This document shows, piece after piece, positions 22,308-23,330 of a stretch of 23,330 nucleotides of DNA. Numbering within the stretch: the stretch's first letter is position 1; the number at the start of each line of letters is the position of its first letter. A program made the position numbers and the translations under genes. The notes beneath the pieces were generated by a model. That model was given only the letters and a program-made list of their open reading frames with translations. It had not been told where the DNA came from and did not search any database. This DNA comes from T1Sed10-7 sp047921175 (lineage in GTDB: Bacteria; Actinomycetota; Nitriliruptoria; Nitriliruptorales; Nitriliruptoraceae): contig JBLRWQ010000050.1 of the NCBI GenBank assembly GCA_047921175.1, positions 1 to 23,330 on the forward strand, written 5' to 3'.

Positions 22308-23276
22308 TCACCCCGACCGGCGCGCCGCCCGCTGCTCGCGCCAGCGTTGGATCGCGCTCGCGGTCAGGCCACCCATGTAGACGAGCGAGAACGCGACCAT
22401 CGCGAGCGCGAAGGCCAGCAGGGCCTCGCTGCCCTCCGGAGCGCCGAGCTCGGACGACCCGCCGACACCGGCGTCCGACGGCCACGGCCACAGCACCCGG
22501 ACGCTGCCGACCATGAACCCGAGCAGCACCGCGAGCACCACGTCGTGAGCGCGGGCCAGCAGCCAGTTCAGCAGGGTCGAGAACCCCGCGAGCCCGATGA
22601 CGCACCCGATCGCGAACAGGACCAGGATCCCGATCTCGCGGTCGGCGGCCGCATCGATGATCGCCGGGTACAGCCCGATGAGGAGCAGCACGAAGGAGCC
22701 GGAGATCCCCGGCAGGATCAACGCGGTGATCGCCACCGCTCCCCCGAAGACCACGAACAGCAGGTTGGGCTCGGCGACCGTGCCCTGGGTGAACCCGAGG
22801 AGGATGAAGGTCGCTGCAGCCGCCACCCCGACGACCAGCAGCTGCCAGGGCGCGGGGGCGCGCAAGCGACGGGCCGCGACGACCGCGGCACCGAGCACCA
22901 GGCCGAGGAACACCGAGGACATCTCGACCGGCCGCTCCTCGAGCAGGGTCCTCAGCGGCCCGACCAGGGAGAACAGGGTCCCGAACATCCCGACGGCCAA
23001 CACGCCGATGAACAGCCAGTCGATCAGCAGCAGCGCACGTAACGCGTCCCGCGGGCGGGCCTGGACCAGCAGGGACAGGGCCCGGGCCCCCTGGCGGATG
23101 TTGACGATGAGCCGCTCGTAGATCCCGGCGACCAGCGCGACGGTCCACCACGGGACGTCTTCCGAGTGCGCCACGGCGAGGCCCCAGGCGTCGACGAGGA
23201 AGTCGGTCACGGGGGCGAAGAAGGCGATCACGGGGGCGAAGAAGTCGGCCACGGGCGTGAGGTCGGGCAGAGTCAT
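22308..23276 (-). CDS. DUF368 family membrane protein (polyprenyl-phosphate transporter-like), atypical N-terminus
   Basis: DUF368 proteins (PopT) move undecaprenyl phosphate back across the membrane for reuse in cell-wall synthesis. The 322 residues contain about eight helices. The second signature, LPGISGSFVLLLIGLY, is clear at 188-203, and LLGFMVGSVRVLWPW at 251-265 is also typical. The first signature, normally PGVSGGTxALxxGIYERL, reads DVPWWTVALVAGIYERL (40-56), so the GVSGG core is missing. It is preceded by a repeat-encoded segment (ADFFAPVIAFFAPVTDF, 10-26). The ATG at 23276 overlaps the upstream stop in ATGA, so the gene is coupled to the gene running off the right edge. Family assignment is sure. 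Activity is uncertain. Confidence 0.82.
   Translation of the reverse strand: MTLPDLTPVADFFAPVIAFFAPVTDFLVDAWGLAVAHSEDVPWWTVALVAGIYERLIVNIRQGARALSLLVQARPRDALRALLLIDWLFIGVLAVGMFGTLFSLVGPLRTLLEERPVEMSSVFLGLVLGAAVVAARRLRAPAPWQLLVVGVAAAATFILLGFTQGTVAEPNLLFVVFGGAVAITALILPGISGSFVLLLIGLYPAIIDAAADREIGILVLFAIGCVIGLAGFSTLLNWLLARAHDVVLAVLLGFMVGSVRVLWPWPSDAGVGGSSELGAPEGSEALLAFALAMVAFSLVYMGGLTASAIQRWREQRAARRSG
23208..23255. repeat. 21-bp tandem repeat in the 5' part of the DUF368 gene
   Basis: The core CACGGGGGCGAAGAA starts at 23208 and 23229, and a shorter third copy (CACGGGCG) at 23250, so the period is exactly 21 bp. It encodes the heptad-like FFAPV-x-x units in the N-terminus. Confidence 0.7.
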
Positions 23277-23329
23277 GCGCCCAACCCGATCACGCCGTCG
23301 CGCGCGAGCGCGTCGACCTCCTGCCGCGA
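23273..23329 (-). CDS. C-terminal end of a gene continuing past the window, possibly CaiB/BaiF CoA-transferase
   Basis: Only the last 18 codons are present: SRQEVDALARDGVIGLGA and TGA. The EVDALARDGVIG pattern resembles the C-terminal helix and tail of class III (CaiB/BaiF) CoA-transferases (xEIAALRAxGVI). With so few residues this is a guess. Its stop overlaps the DUF368 start (ATGA), so both are cotranscribed. Confidence 0.4.
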   Translation of the reverse strand, partial: SRQEVDALARDGVIGLGA

Positions 23330-23330
23330 C

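Noticed and set aside
23208..23255. Possible CRISPR-like repeat because of regular 21-bp spacing
   Set aside because: The units are tandem without spacers and are in frame with the DUF368 gene.

Overview
This 23.3 kb window is high-GC chromosomal DNA (about 70% G+C by eye) from a member of the Actinomycetota. Supporting signs are: GTG starts on many genes; -10 elements of the TANNNT type without recognisable -35 boxes; several apparently leaderless genes; a CofC gene for coenzyme F420 synthesis; a DUF222/HNH (13E12-type) protein; a stand-alone Lrp/AsnC ligand-binding domain protein; and an L28 protein with four zinc-ligand cysteines. The exact class cannot be settled from the sequence. The gene content is mostly chromosomal housekeeping. 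No tRNA, rRNA, CRISPR array, insertion sequence or prophage gene was seen.

Layout. 1-302: 3' remnant of a polysaccharide deacetylase, cut off after its HGTxH motif. 232-3064 (minus): acetoacetyl-CoA synthetase and an SDR whose YxxxK motif reads YxxxR. 3200-4849 (plus): zinc ribbon, one membrane helix and a PQQ-type beta-propeller. 4851-8743 (minus): recG and a DAK2/FakA-like gene coupled by a GTGA overlap, divergent from rpmB (8969-9169). 9260-9493: Lrp/AsnC-like small protein. 9513-11606 (minus): ddl and a DoxX-like membrane protein. 11814-12731: MFE-2-type SDR. 12786-14371 (minus): gpsA coupled by GTGA to a chloramphenicol-phosphotransferase-like protein with a Walker A Lys-to-Arg change. 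14464-15099: cofC. 15117-15683 (minus): LapA-like membrane protein. 15763-15969: cold-shock-like mini-protein. 15978-17558 (minus): DUF222/HNH protein behind a perfect SOS box. 17830-18648 (minus): unrecognised protein. 18731-19849: tandem GNAT. 19865-21067 (minus): serB. 21126-22304: dapC-type aminotransferase. 22308-23276 (minus): DUF368 family protein with an odd N-terminus. 23273-23329: the last 18 codons of another minus-strand gene.

How the genes relate. ddl, DapC-type aminotransferase, DUF368 (polyprenyl-phosphate recycling) and perhaps the deacetylase remnant touch the cell wall. gpsA serves phospholipid synthesis, and the AACS and SDR genes serve acyl-CoA or ketone metabolism. recG and the SOS-controlled HNH protein belong to DNA repair and damage response. 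The recG/DAK2/rpmB and ddl/gpsA/cofC blocks resemble conserved actinobacterial gene neighbourhoods, with other genes inserted between them here.

The most interesting signals are the LexA box placed exactly between -35 and -10 of the HNH gene, the 27-bp inverted repeat that carries back-to-back -10 elements for the unrecognised protein and the GNAT gene, the paired leaderless serB/dapC promoter, the broken catalytic motifs in an SDR and a P-loop kinase-like protein, and the rewritten N-terminus of the DUF368 protein.
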